Source: an uncultured Bacilli bacterium (GTDB lineage: Bacteria > Bacillota_I > Bacilli_A > RF39 > UBA660). Taken from it: DNA of 7,567 bases. The DNA lies in the NCBI GenBank assembly GCA_944372315.1, contig CALVYX010000102.1, forward strand, positions 1 through 7,567, given 5' to 3'. Positions within the stretch are counted from its first letter, which is position 1. The number at the start of each line of letters is the position of its first letter. Shown piece after piece: positions 1 to 6,040 of this stretch. Made by a program: the position numbers and the translations under genes. The notes beneath the pieces were generated by a model. The model was not told the origin of the DNA. It searched no databases and worked only from the letters and a program-made list of their open reading frames with translations.

Positions 1-856
1 TCGTATGTAATATATCATTATGCGTCATTTTCAAAAAACTGTCTAATTCATGAATCCAATCTTGCATAGTCATTACCTTTCTCTTTAATGCATTTATTTC
101 AGCAATATCAAGATATGCAGACACCAAGCGGTTTAAAACCTGTAATTCTTCGTATGTTAAATAGTTTTTTGCAATTTCTATTTCTTTTCTAGTAGGTATA
201 TCTCCTTTAAAGCTTGTCAGTCCTATATGATCCTTTTTACTATCGACCCTATTATAAACTATTTCGGCAGCAGTATTATTTGAAACAGCATAATGCATTT
301 TATTTTGAACTGTCTTGAAAAAATTAATTGTGATTTCTTTTTTTGGATTATAATCAATCGAAGTTGCATATATATCTAATATTTTTCTCCAGAAAACTTT
401 TTCGCTCGATCTTATGTCTCTTATTTTATCAAGAAGTTCATCAAAGTAAGGATCATTACCATTATTTTTAAATCTTTCTACATTTAAATTATATCCTTTT
501 ACTAAGTATTCTTTTAATTTTTCATTAGCCCATATTCTAAATTTAGTACCCTCTTTAGATTTCACACGAAAACCAATGGCAATTATCATGTCCAGATTAT
601 AATAATTAACATTATATGATTTACCATCTTTTGCAGTTGTTCGGAAATTCCGAATAACTGCATTCCTATTTAATTCCTTTTCATCAAATATATTTTTTAT
701 ATGTTCACTAATTGTAGATTTAGCTTTATTATATAATTTACTTATTTGCTCTTGAGTAAGCCAAATATTTTCCTCTTCTAAGACAACCTCAACTTTAATA
801 TCATCATCTGATTCATATATTAAAATACTATTCTCTATTACATCATTATGTTCCAA
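1..856 (-). CDS. rhuM: RhuM family protein (virulence RhuM), 3' end beyond window
   Basis: An uninterrupted minus-strand frame gives 285 codons and runs off the left edge. I recognise it as the RhuM family from several blocks. The N-terminal part (about residues 28-60) has WLTQEQISKLYN and STISEHIKNIF, which look like a helix-turn-helix. VIRNFRTTAKDGK lies at 67-79, YYNLDMIIAIGFRVKS at 85-100, FRIWANEKLKEYLVKGY at 106-122, DPYFDELLDKIRDIRSSEKVFWRKILDIYA at 135-164, FFKTVQNKMHYA at 179-190 and GLTSFKGD at 212-219. Family members are about 330-350 residues, so roughly 45 C-terminal residues are outside the window. The start is taken as TTG at 856, nine bases after an AAGGAGG site. An in-frame ATG at 865 abuts that site directly and is too close. 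RhuM was named in Salmonella pathogenicity island 3. Its biochemical role is not settled, and homologues often sit beside restriction-modification genes. DNA binding is an inference from the N-terminal part. Confidence 0.92.
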   Translation of the reverse strand, partial: MEHNDVIENSILIYESDDDIKVEVVLEEENIWLTQEQISKLYNKAKSTISEHIKNIFDEKELNRNAVIRNFRTTAKDGKSYNVNYYNLDMIIAIGFRVKSKEGTKFRIWANEKLKEYLVKGYNLNVERFKNNGNDPYFDELLDKIRDIRSSEKVFWRKILDIYATSIDYNPKKEITINFFKTVQNKMHYAVSNNTAAEIVYNRVDSKKDHIGLTSFKGDIPTRKEIEIAKNYLTYEELQVLNRLVSAYLDIAEINALKRKVMTMQDWIHELDSFLKMTHNDILHT

Positions 857-865
857 GCAAATCAT

Positions 866-872
866 CCTCCTT
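866..872 (-). promoter_or_regulatory. Ribosome binding site deciding the TTG start of rhuM
   Basis: The minus strand reads AAGGAGG here. The spacing to TTG at 856 is nine bases, which is normal. The spacing to the in-frame ATG at 863-865 is zero, which is not workable. The site overlaps the TAA stop (871-873) of the short upstream reading frame, so the two could be translationally coupled if that frame is expressed. Confidence 0.75.
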
Positions 873-1080
873 ACATTATGATAGAAATAGCAATAACAAA
901 ATCGCTATTCATTTCTTTTTCTTCCATTATTTTAATATTAATATGTTTATTACTAATTTTTCCTTTAAAATAAAACGATTTCACCATTTTCTCATTTCGT
1001 GTCATTTGGTATAACTTAGCCATATATTTAACCCAAATGTCATTAACTATTTGTTTTTTATCATTTTTAAAGAATTTCAA
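871..1080 (-). CDS. Doubtful small hypothetical ORF, 69 codons
   Basis: This is the only open frame filling the gap between rlmD and rhuM. It would begin with TTG at 1080, just after an in-frame TGA at 1084-1086, and end in TAA overlapping the rhuM ribosome binding site. The product is lysine-rich (MKFFKNDKKQIVNDIWVKYM at the start) with a hydrophobic end (FVIAISIIM). I recognise no domain. No Shine-Dalgarno sequence precedes the TTG, which argues against translation from there. An internal ATG at 910-912 has GGAAG eight bases upstream and would yield only a 13-residue peptide ending at the same stop. The frame may be chance, a decayed gene remnant, or a leader region of rhuM. Bases 857-1094 hold nothing else that I can support, and I see no good promoter or terminator there. 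Confidence 0.22.
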   Translation of the reverse strand: MKFFKNDKKQIVNDIWVKYMAKLYQMTRNEKMVKSFYFKGKISNKHINIKIMEEKEMNSDFVIAISIIM

Positions 1081-1094
1081 ATTTCAATTTTTTC

Positions 1095-2309
1095 TTATTT
1101 TTCAGGGAATTTTGACGTTTCTTTTAGACATAGCAATCCCACACATTCGACATGATACGTATTAGGAAACATATCGGCAATAAAAAATCTTTCTATTTTA
1201 TAGTGTTCTAATAAATGTTTTAAATCTCTTACTAATGTATTAGGATTACATGAAATATAAATAATCGTTTTAGGTAATATTTCAATCATAGAAGTTATAC
1301 TTTTCTTATCTAATCCACTTCTTGGAGGATCGACAATGATTAAATCAACATCACGAAACTCATGGATTCTATTTTCAACTTTATCACAAATAAAATTAAC
1401 ATTATTTACCTTATTTAATTTCTTATTTTGATTAGCATTCTTAATAGCATCACTTACTACTTCGATTCCTGTTACACTATCTACAAAATCAGAGATTAAA
1501 ATACCAATCACTCCTACTCCACAGTATAAATCAAGTGCATTATGATATTTCTTTTCTTTTAAATAATTCACTATATTATAAAATATTTTACTACAAACTT
1601 TAGTATTTACTTGGAAAAAGGACTTATTAGATATCATAAACGTTTTTCCTAAAATATCTTCAGTAATGTACCCTTCTCCTTTGATTAAAAAATCATTTAA
1701 ATATATAGTATCTATATCCTTAAAATTATTTAATACTATATCTTTGGAAATACTTCCCTTAATATCTAACATGATCCCTTTATTACTTCTGATAGCAACT
1801 TCATCTATATTATTATCTATAACTAAATTTAAACGTTTCATAATACTATTGATTTCATCTTTAGAAATAATACATTCATCTATAGTTACTAAATCATTTG
1901 TTTTTTCTTTATAAAAACCTAGTTTTTTATCTTTTCCATGCAGTCTTATTTTATTGCGGTAATTAGTATTACTATCACTTATTACTTCCTCTATTTTTAT
2001 AGGAATACCTAATTCCTTTTTAAATAAATCTTTTACTTTCTCTTTTTTTATTTGGAGTTGTTCATCGTAACTAATATCAATGAATGAACATCCTCCACAA
2101 TCATTACTATAAGGACATAAAGCAGTTCTTGGAGATTTCTTTATATATTTTATAACTTCTCCTTCCAAAAACTTTTTCTTATCTTTCACTATTTTTACTA
2201 GTACAATATCATTTTTTAAAGTATGGGGAACAAAAATAACTTTATTATTAATTTTTCCTATTCCTCGTCCAAAATGATCTATTTTTTCAATTTCTACTTG
2301 ATACTCCAT
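1095..2309 (-). CDS. rlmD: 23S rRNA (uracil-5-)-methyltransferase, RlmD/RumA (TrmA) family
   Basis: The 404-residue product transfers a methyl group from S-adenosylmethionine to C5 of a uridine in 23S rRNA (U1939 for E. coli RlmD; Gram-positive relatives can modify both U747 and U1939). Residues 1-57 form a TRAM RNA-binding domain (FGRGIGKINNKVIFVPHTL). Four cysteines suited to the [4Fe-4S] cluster are present: C65, C71 and C74 in CPYSNDCGGC, and C146 in DECI. The methyltransferase core has FFQVN at 231-235, the SAM-binding LDLYCGVG at 259-266, DPPRSGL at 327-333, the nucleophile C354 in ISCNP, and the general base E388 in HVEC. All key residues are intact, so the protein should be active. 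It is somewhat shorter than the usual 430-460 residues. The ATG at 2309 follows AGGAGA with five bases between, and TRAM starts at once. The frame stays open upstream to 2876, but that part is antisense to gerA and is not coding. It is divergent from the ger operon. Which uridine is modified cannot be told from sequence. Confidence 0.95.
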   Translation of the reverse strand: MEYQVEIEKIDHFGRGIGKINNKVIFVPHTLKNDIVLVKIVKDKKKFLEGEVIKYIKKSPRTALCPYSNDCGGCSFIDISYDEQLQIKKEKVKDLFKKELGIPIKIEEVISDSNTNYRNKIRLHGKDKKLGFYKEKTNDLVTIDECIISKDEINSIMKRLNLVIDNNIDEVAIRSNKGIMLDIKGSISKDIVLNNFKDIDTIYLNDFLIKGEGYITEDILGKTFMISNKSFFQVNTKVCSKIFYNIVNYLKEKKYHNALDLYCGVGVIGILISDFVDSVTGIEVVSDAIKNANQNKKLNKVNNVNFICDKVENRIHEFRDVDLIIVDPPRSGLDKKSITSMIEILPKTIIYISCNPNTLVRDLKHLLEHYKIERFFIADMFPNTYHVECVGLLCLKETSKFPEK

Positions 2310-2327
2310 ATAAATCTCCTCAATATA

Positions 2328-2333
2328 ATTATA
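2328..2333 (-). promoter_or_regulatory. Probable -10 element of the rlmD promoter
   Basis: The minus strand carries a perfect TATAAT here, 18 bases before the rlmD start codon. The hexamer 17 bases upstream is only TTTTTT, a poor -35, so the assignment rests on the -10. Transcription would start near 2321, leaving a very short leader that begins at the ribosome binding site (AGGAGA, 2315-2320). The -10 is part of a palindrome, TATAATTATA (2324-2333), so the plus strand also has a TATAAT in the same place. Confidence 0.5.
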
Positions 2334-2335
2334 AC

Positions 2336-2365
2336 GTATAAAGCAAAATAAAAAAACTAATAATA
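2336..2365 (+). promoter_or_regulatory. Candidate forespore (SigG/SigF-like) promoter of the ger operon
   Basis: GTATA at 2336-2340 and AATAATA at 2359-2365 are separated by 18 bases. This resembles the SigG consensus (gHATR, about 18 bases, CATWHTA), with one mismatch at the first base of the -10. Germinant-receptor operons are generally SigG-controlled, which makes the match plausible. The weak point is that transcription would start near 2372, only about 11 bases before the gerA ATG, so the leader would be almost nothing but the GGTGAT site. In DNA this AT-rich, chance matches are common. Confidence 0.35.
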
Positions 2366-2384
2366 TTACTAGTGGTGATATTAT
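2360..2384 (+). promoter_or_regulatory. Inverted repeat covering the gerA ribosome binding site and start codon
   Basis: Bases 2360-2369 can pair with 2375-2384 (ten pairs, one of them U-G) around the five-base loop TAGTG. The right arm includes most of the GGTGAT Shine-Dalgarno site (2374-2379) and the first two bases of the gerA ATG. In an mRNA starting upstream of 2360 this hairpin would hide the translation start. The stem is AU-rich and therefore weak. If transcription begins near 2372 it could not form. Confidence 0.35.
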
Positions 2385-3810
2385 GGACGATATTATTAAC
2401 AATATTAAAAATAAATGTGGACAAAGTGACGATATCATAGTAAGAAAAGTAAAAATTAAAAACAGTGAAATTGCTATCGTTTTTAATGAAGTTTTAGGAA
2501 ACGGAAGTAATATTAATGACTTTATTTTAAAAAATATTTCTAAGTTATCTTTAAATGAAGAAGATAAAGATTTATTTTCTTTAATTATAAATACCATATC
2601 AAGTAACAATGTAAAAGAAATAAAAGAATTAGATGAAGTCATAGAATTAATTTTTAAAGGTTTTTGTATTCTTATTGTTGAAAATAGATTTATAGCAGTG
2701 GAAGCTAGAGCTACATTAGATCGTGGAATCAATACAACCGATAGCGAAGTATCTATTGTGGGCCCAAAAGATAGTTTTAATGAAAACTTTAATACTAATT
2801 TAGGACTTATTAGAAGAAGATTACGTACTAATGAATTATTTTTAAAAACAATGTTTATTGGGAAAAATAGTAACACTAAAGTTGGTGTTTGCTATATGAA
2901 TAATATTGCTAGAAGTGATCTAGTAGATAACGTAGTAGATAAATTAAATAACATCAATATTGATGGAGTTATCGATTCAGGATACATTAGAGAACAAATT
3001 ATTGAACATAATAGTATCTTTCCTGTCATTAATATTACAGAACGTCCTGACACTGTATCACAAGCATTATTAGAAGGAAAAGTAGCAATTATTGTAGATA
3101 ATTCACCATATGTTATGATTATTCCTACTTTTTTTGTTGATTTTTTACATACTCCCGATGATTATTATCAAAAACCAATTAATACTTCCTTTATTAGAAT
3201 TATTCGCCTAATTAGTTTTATTATTGCTATTTTCTTACCTGCTTATTATATTAGTGTAACAACTCATAATACTTCCTCTATTCCTATTACCCTACTTACT
3301 AATTTTACGGCACAAAGATTAACGGTTCCCTTCCCAGCTTTTATCGAAGCCTTAATTATGATTATCAGTTTTGAAATCTTAAGAGAAAGTGATACAAGAA
3401 TTCCATCTAAAATGGGAACATCAGTATCGATTTTAGGGGGATTAGTAATAGGTGATGCTGCCGTTAGTGCTGGGATTATCTCTCCTATTATGATTATTGT
3501 CATTGCTATTAGTGCTATTAGTGGTTTAATTTTTACTAATAATGCTTTAACATCCACTATTAGATATTATCGAATTTTTCTTCTTTTAATGGCTACCTTC
3601 TTTGGTATCTATGGAATATTTATTGGACTTATCTTTTTAATTACTAAACTATGTAGTATTACTTCCTTTGGTTTCCCTTATATGGCCCCTATCTCACCTA
3701 TTGTAAAACCCGAATTAAATGATGCTATTATAAGAACCAAGAAAAAGAAAAATCTAAGAAACCCTCTTATCGCTCCTAAAAATAAAAGAAGAGGAAGGAA
3801 CAGTGTATGA
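2383..3810 (+). CDS. gerAA: Spore germination receptor A subunit (GerA/GerKA/GerBA family)
   Basis: The 475-residue product is the A subunit of a nutrient germinant receptor, an integral protein of the inner spore membrane that works with B and C subunits to release ions when nutrient binds. Residues 1-265 are a soluble domain. They contain family signatures: RGINTTDSEVSIVGPKDSF at 114-132, the LGLIRRRLRT run at 140-149, DSGYIREQI at 198-206, and ITERPDTVSQALLEGKVAII at 218-237. The membrane part follows, with hydrophobic segments at about 273-293, 315-333, 362-385 and 396-422, and the conserved GGLVIGDAAVSAGIISP at 352-368. The tail is strongly basic (KKKK at 453-456, KNKRRGR at 466-472) and probably cytoplasmic. 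Length is normal for the family. The ATG at 2383 has only a modest GGTGAT site upstream. The stop overlaps the start of gerC by four bases (ATGA). Which nutrient is sensed cannot be read from this subunit, and the A/K/B paralogue label is uncertain. Confidence 0.95.
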   Translation: MDDIINNIKNKCGQSDDIIVRKVKIKNSEIAIVFNEVLGNGSNINDFILKNISKLSLNEEDKDLFSLIINTISSNNVKEIKELDEVIELIFKGFCILIVENRFIAVEARATLDRGINTTDSEVSIVGPKDSFNENFNTNLGLIRRRLRTNELFLKTMFIGKNSNTKVGVCYMNNIARSDLVDNVVDKLNNINIDGVIDSGYIREQIIEHNSIFPVINITERPDTVSQALLEGKVAIIVDNSPYVMIIPTFFVDFLHTPDDYYQKPINTSFIRIIRLISFIIAIFLPAYYISVTTHNTSSIPITLLTNFTAQRLTVPFPAFIEALIMIISFEILRESDTRIPSKMGTSVSILGGLVIGDAAVSAGIISPIMIIVIAISAISGLIFTNNALTSTIRYYRIFLLLMATFFGIYGIFIGLIFLITKLCSITSFGFPYMAPISPIVKPELNDAIIRTKKKKNLRNPLIAPKNKRRGRNSV

Positions 3811-4799
3811 AATATGTTAAGTTAATGATTGTTTTTCTGATATCTATTACTTTAACTGGATGTGTTAGTTATACCGAATTAAATGAAACAGCAATTATTG
3901 ATGCTATTTTAATCGATAAAACAGATAATAAATATATCGTTACTATCAATATGTTAACTCCTACTAAAGATGATTTAGAAGAGAAAAAGACCTATACTTC
4001 TACTAACGAATCTCTTGATAAATGTTTAAGTGAGTTATATCTATCTACCACAAAAAAAATAGCTTTTTCTCATTTAGAATTACTAGCTATTACTCCTAAT
4101 ATCCAAAAAGAAGAATTAAAAGAAATTATTAATCTATTTTTAAATCGAGTGGATTCTAGAAATACTTTTAGTACTATTGTAATAACGAATCAAGAGAAAT
4201 TATTTGATTATGATGTAGAAGATATAAATGAGCTAATTGATATTAATCATAATGAACGTGGAATAGTAAGTATCAAACAATTTGATAGTATGATTAAAGA
4301 TATTTTAGAGATGAATATCAGTTATGTACCTAGAATAAAAATTGAAGATGAATTAGTGATTGAAGGATATCAAAGTGTATACGAAGAAAATAAACTACTG
4401 TCTATTGACGAGAGCATTGGATACAATTTTATAACTAATAATATGAAACAAGGATTATTGAATATCAATGATATAGGAATTAAATTTAATACTTCTAATA
4501 CTAATATTAAAGTAAATAAAAACAAGATAGATATCAATATTACTAGTAGTTATCAAGTATTAAATAATAATGAAAACAAAAGTGATAAAGAAATAAATAA
4601 AAGTTATCATGAAGCATTAGAAAAATATATGAATGAATTTATTGATAATAATAAGCTAAATTATTTCGATAAATTAGTTGAAAAATATCAATATGATTAT
4701 TACAAAAACAATAAAGATTTAAAGTTAGAATTTGATATTCATATCACTTCTACAAAAATAGAAAACTCTAATATTAAAGGAGGTAATAGCTTTGAATAA
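3807..4799 (+). CDS. gerAC: Spore germination receptor C subunit, lipoprotein (GerAC/GerKC family)
   Basis: The 330-residue product starts with a lipoprotein signal: a short basic N-terminus, a hydrophobic core (LMIVFLISI), and the lipobox LTGC, with C19 as the lipidated residue after cleavage. Family traits include the YTELNETAIIDAILIDK stretch at 22-38, typical of the 'ELN/ALV' start of GerAC proteins, and IAFSHLELLAI at 85-95 followed by a helical LFLNRVDSRNTFSTIVI block at 110-126. A second beta-alpha domain fills the C-terminal part. At 330 residues it is shorter than the usual 370-400, and the C-terminal region is rich in Asn and Lys. The ATG overlaps the gerA stop by four bases and has GAGGAAGG (3791-3798) eight bases upstream. 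The protein is expected on the outer face of the inner spore membrane as part of the receptor. The family call is secure from position plus lipobox. Sequence similarity away from the motifs is modest. Confidence 0.92.
   Translation: MKYVKLMIVFLISITLTGCVSYTELNETAIIDAILIDKTDNKYIVTINMLTPTKDDLEEKKTYTSTNESLDKCLSELYLSTTKKIAFSHLELLAITPNIQKEELKEIINLFLNRVDSRNTFSTIVITNQEKLFDYDVEDINELIDINHNERGIVSIKQFDSMIKDILEMNISYVPRIKIEDELVIEGYQSVYEENKLLSIDESIGYNFITNNMKQGLLNINDIGIKFNTSNTNIKVNKNKIDINITSSYQVLNNNENKSDKEINKSYHEALEKYMNEFIDNNKLNYFDKLVEKYQYDYYKNNKDLKLEFDIHITSTKIENSNIKGGNSFE
4776..4783 (+). promoter_or_regulatory. Ribosome binding site fixing the TTG start of gerB
   Basis: AAAGGAGG, a near-ideal Shine-Dalgarno sequence, lies inside the end of gerC. 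It is eight bases before TTG at 4792, and no in-frame ATG lies at a comparable distance. The start overlaps the gerC stop by eight bases, which suits translational coupling. Confidence 0.85.
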
Positions 4800-5853
4800 T
4801 AATAGTAAAATATCTCCACTTAGTATCTGTTTTTTATCCTCTTTCCTATATCGCTCTTTTTATATCATAGGATTATTTAACTTAATCATATCCATTTCTA
4901 AAGGTGACTCTATTTTTAGTATTATAATAGGAATCCTATTAGGTCTCATTGTTTTATATAGTTATTTCTATTTAAATGATAAATTAACGGAAGATAATAT
5001 TTTTATCAAAATAAGTAAATCCTTACCTAAGATAATATCTGATTTCATTATTGCTACCTTAATTATTTTATTTATTTTTATTTGTGGCTTTACTTTATAT
5101 AATTTATCATTATTTGTTAACTATAATTCATTAAATAACATTAATATCTTACCAATAAGTACTTTACTTATTATTACCGTTATCTACTTAGCATCTAAAG
5201 GAATCAATACTATTACTAGAGTAAGTGGTATCCTTATTTTTACTTTTATTTCTTTAGTTATTATATCAATGATCACTTTAATTCATTATAGTGATCCTAA
5301 TAATATTTATCCACTTTTAACCAATAGTTTTCTATCCATATATGAAGGAAGTATTTATCACATGGTATTAAGTGTAACACCTATCTTTTTGTTATTAATC
5401 ATACCTAAAGATAGAATTGAAGATAATAAAAAATATAATCGCTATATGTTAATCACTTATATTATTAGTTTTGTCTATATCTTAATTAACTACTTCCTTA
5501 TTCTTTCTATTTTAGGAATAAAATTAACTAGTATATTAAATTATCCAGATATTATTGTTTTACAAAAAGTATCACTTTTAAATTTTGTAGAGCGAATAGA
5601 AGATCTTTTATCATTTAAGTTAATGTTTGATGGCTTTCTATTTTTAGCACTTGCTAGTTTTTATATTAAAGAAGGAATCCTACACTTATTTAGGATGAAA
5701 CCCAATAAAAAGCTAATTCTTTTAGTTGGATTAATTGTTCTAATAGTAAGTATATATTTTAAAATCACCAATATAAAATTAGTTCTATACTTAATGACTG
5801 CAATATTATTAATTCATTTTATTTTAATGATTTTTATTAGAAAAAAATCATAA
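4792..5853 (+). CDS. gerAB: Spore germination receptor B subunit, permease (GerAB/GerKB family)
   Basis: The 353-residue product is the transporter-like B subunit of the germinant receptor, from the amino acid/polyamine/organocation superfamily branch that binds the nutrient. About ten hydrophobic segments can be drawn: 10-32, 38-60, 82-108, 119-135, 144-165, 186-205, 217-243, 274-294, 306-323 and 328-348. The family's YPDIIVLQKV...FVERIEDL stretch is at 251-272, with the typical ERIE at 267-270. Length fits the usual 350-370. The start is TTG at 4792, supported by AAAGGAGG eight bases upstream and an eight-base overlap with gerC. Gene order A-C-B is the one seen in clostridial gerK operons, whereas Bacillus subtilis gerA is A-B-C. 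The ligand cannot be deduced by eye. No fourth small gerD-like gene follows in the operon. Confidence 0.94.
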   Translation: MNNNSKISPLSICFLSSFLYRSFYIIGLFNLIISISKGDSIFSIIIGILLGLIVLYSYFYLNDKLTEDNIFIKISKSLPKIISDFIIATLIILFIFICGFTLYNLSLFVNYNSLNNINILPISTLLIITVIYLASKGINTITRVSGILIFTFISLVIISMITLIHYSDPNNIYPLLTNSFLSIYEGSIYHMVLSVTPIFLLLIIPKDRIEDNKKYNRYMLITYIISFVYILINYFLILSILGIKLTSILNYPDIIVLQKVSLLNFVERIEDLLSFKLMFDGFLFLALASFYIKEGILHLFRMKPNKKLILLVGLIVLIVSIYFKITNIKLVLYLMTAILLIHFILMIFIRKKS

Positions 5854-5894
5854 ATCTTTCACTTTTATTTCACATTTAACATATATAATTATTT

Positions 5895-5918
5895 TTGTAT
5901 TGAGATAATTCAATATAA
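5895..5918 (+). other. Weak stem-loop just upstream of the ger terminator
   Basis: TTGTATTGA (5895-5903) can pair with TCAATATAA (5910-5918) around the loop GATAAT, giving nine pairs with one G-U. The core TATTGA/TCAATA is a perfect six-base inverted repeat. It ends one base before the terminator stem. It may be a 3' end stabilising structure or a chance AT-rich repeat. The remaining bases between gerB and this point (5854-5894) show nothing recognisable. Confidence 0.4.
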
Positions 5919-5919
5919 T

Positions 5920-5953
5920 AAAACCTACTGTTCTCTCACCCAGTAGGTTTTTT
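5920..5953. terminator. Intrinsic terminator of the ger operon, probably bidirectional
   Basis: AAAACCTACTG (5920-5930) and CAGTAGGTTTT (5941-5951) form an 11-bp perfect stem with a ten-base loop, followed on the plus strand by a run of six T (5948-5953). This is the clearest terminator in the window and closes gerA-gerC-gerB 67 bases after the gerB stop. On the minus strand the stem is followed by TTTTATTATATT, so it could also stop transcripts coming from the converging TPR gene. Confidence 0.9.
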
Positions 5954-6011
5954 ATTTGAATTTTAATCTGTCTTAAAACTCTCACTATGTTTTTTATATT
6001 CTAATTTTAGC

Positions 6012-6040
6012 AAAAAATAGAGCTCATCATTCTATTTTTT
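6012..6040 (-). terminator. AT-rich hairpin overlapping the stop codon of the TPR gene
   Basis: AAAAAATAGA (6012-6021) and TCTATTTTTT (6031-6040) are a perfect ten-base inverted repeat with the nine-base loop GCTCATCAT (plus-strand reading). Each strand ends in a run of six T. The TAG stop of the TPR gene (6032-6034) is inside the stem. It has the form of an intrinsic terminator but contains only one G-C pair per stem, so efficiency may be low. The stronger hairpin at 5920-5951 could act as a backup. Confidence 0.45.

Noticed and set aside
863..865. ATG as the start of rhuM
   Set aside because: It directly abuts the AAGGAGG site, leaving no spacer. TTG at 856 has the normal nine-base spacing.
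1081..1110. Terminator after rlmD
   Set aside because: The region is A/T-rich with short direct repeats (TTGAAA, TGAAAT), but I could not build a stable stem followed by a T-run on the minus strand.
1666..1914. Plus-strand 82-codon frame
   Set aside because: It is entirely antisense to the conserved core of rlmD, has hydrophobic low-complexity content and no sign of its own translation signals.
2310..2876. A 189-codon N-terminal extension of rlmD, open and in frame on the minus strand
   Set aside because: It lies antisense to the well-supported gerA coding sequence. The RlmD TRAM domain begins exactly at the ATG at 2309 behind a good ribosome binding site, and the extension resembles no known domain. 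Absence of stops is explained by codon bias on the other strand.
3264..3557. Minus-strand 97-codon hydrophobic frame
   Set aside because: It mirrors the membrane segments of gerA on the opposite strand. Its hydrophobicity is a by-product of ATT/ATA/AAT-rich codons.
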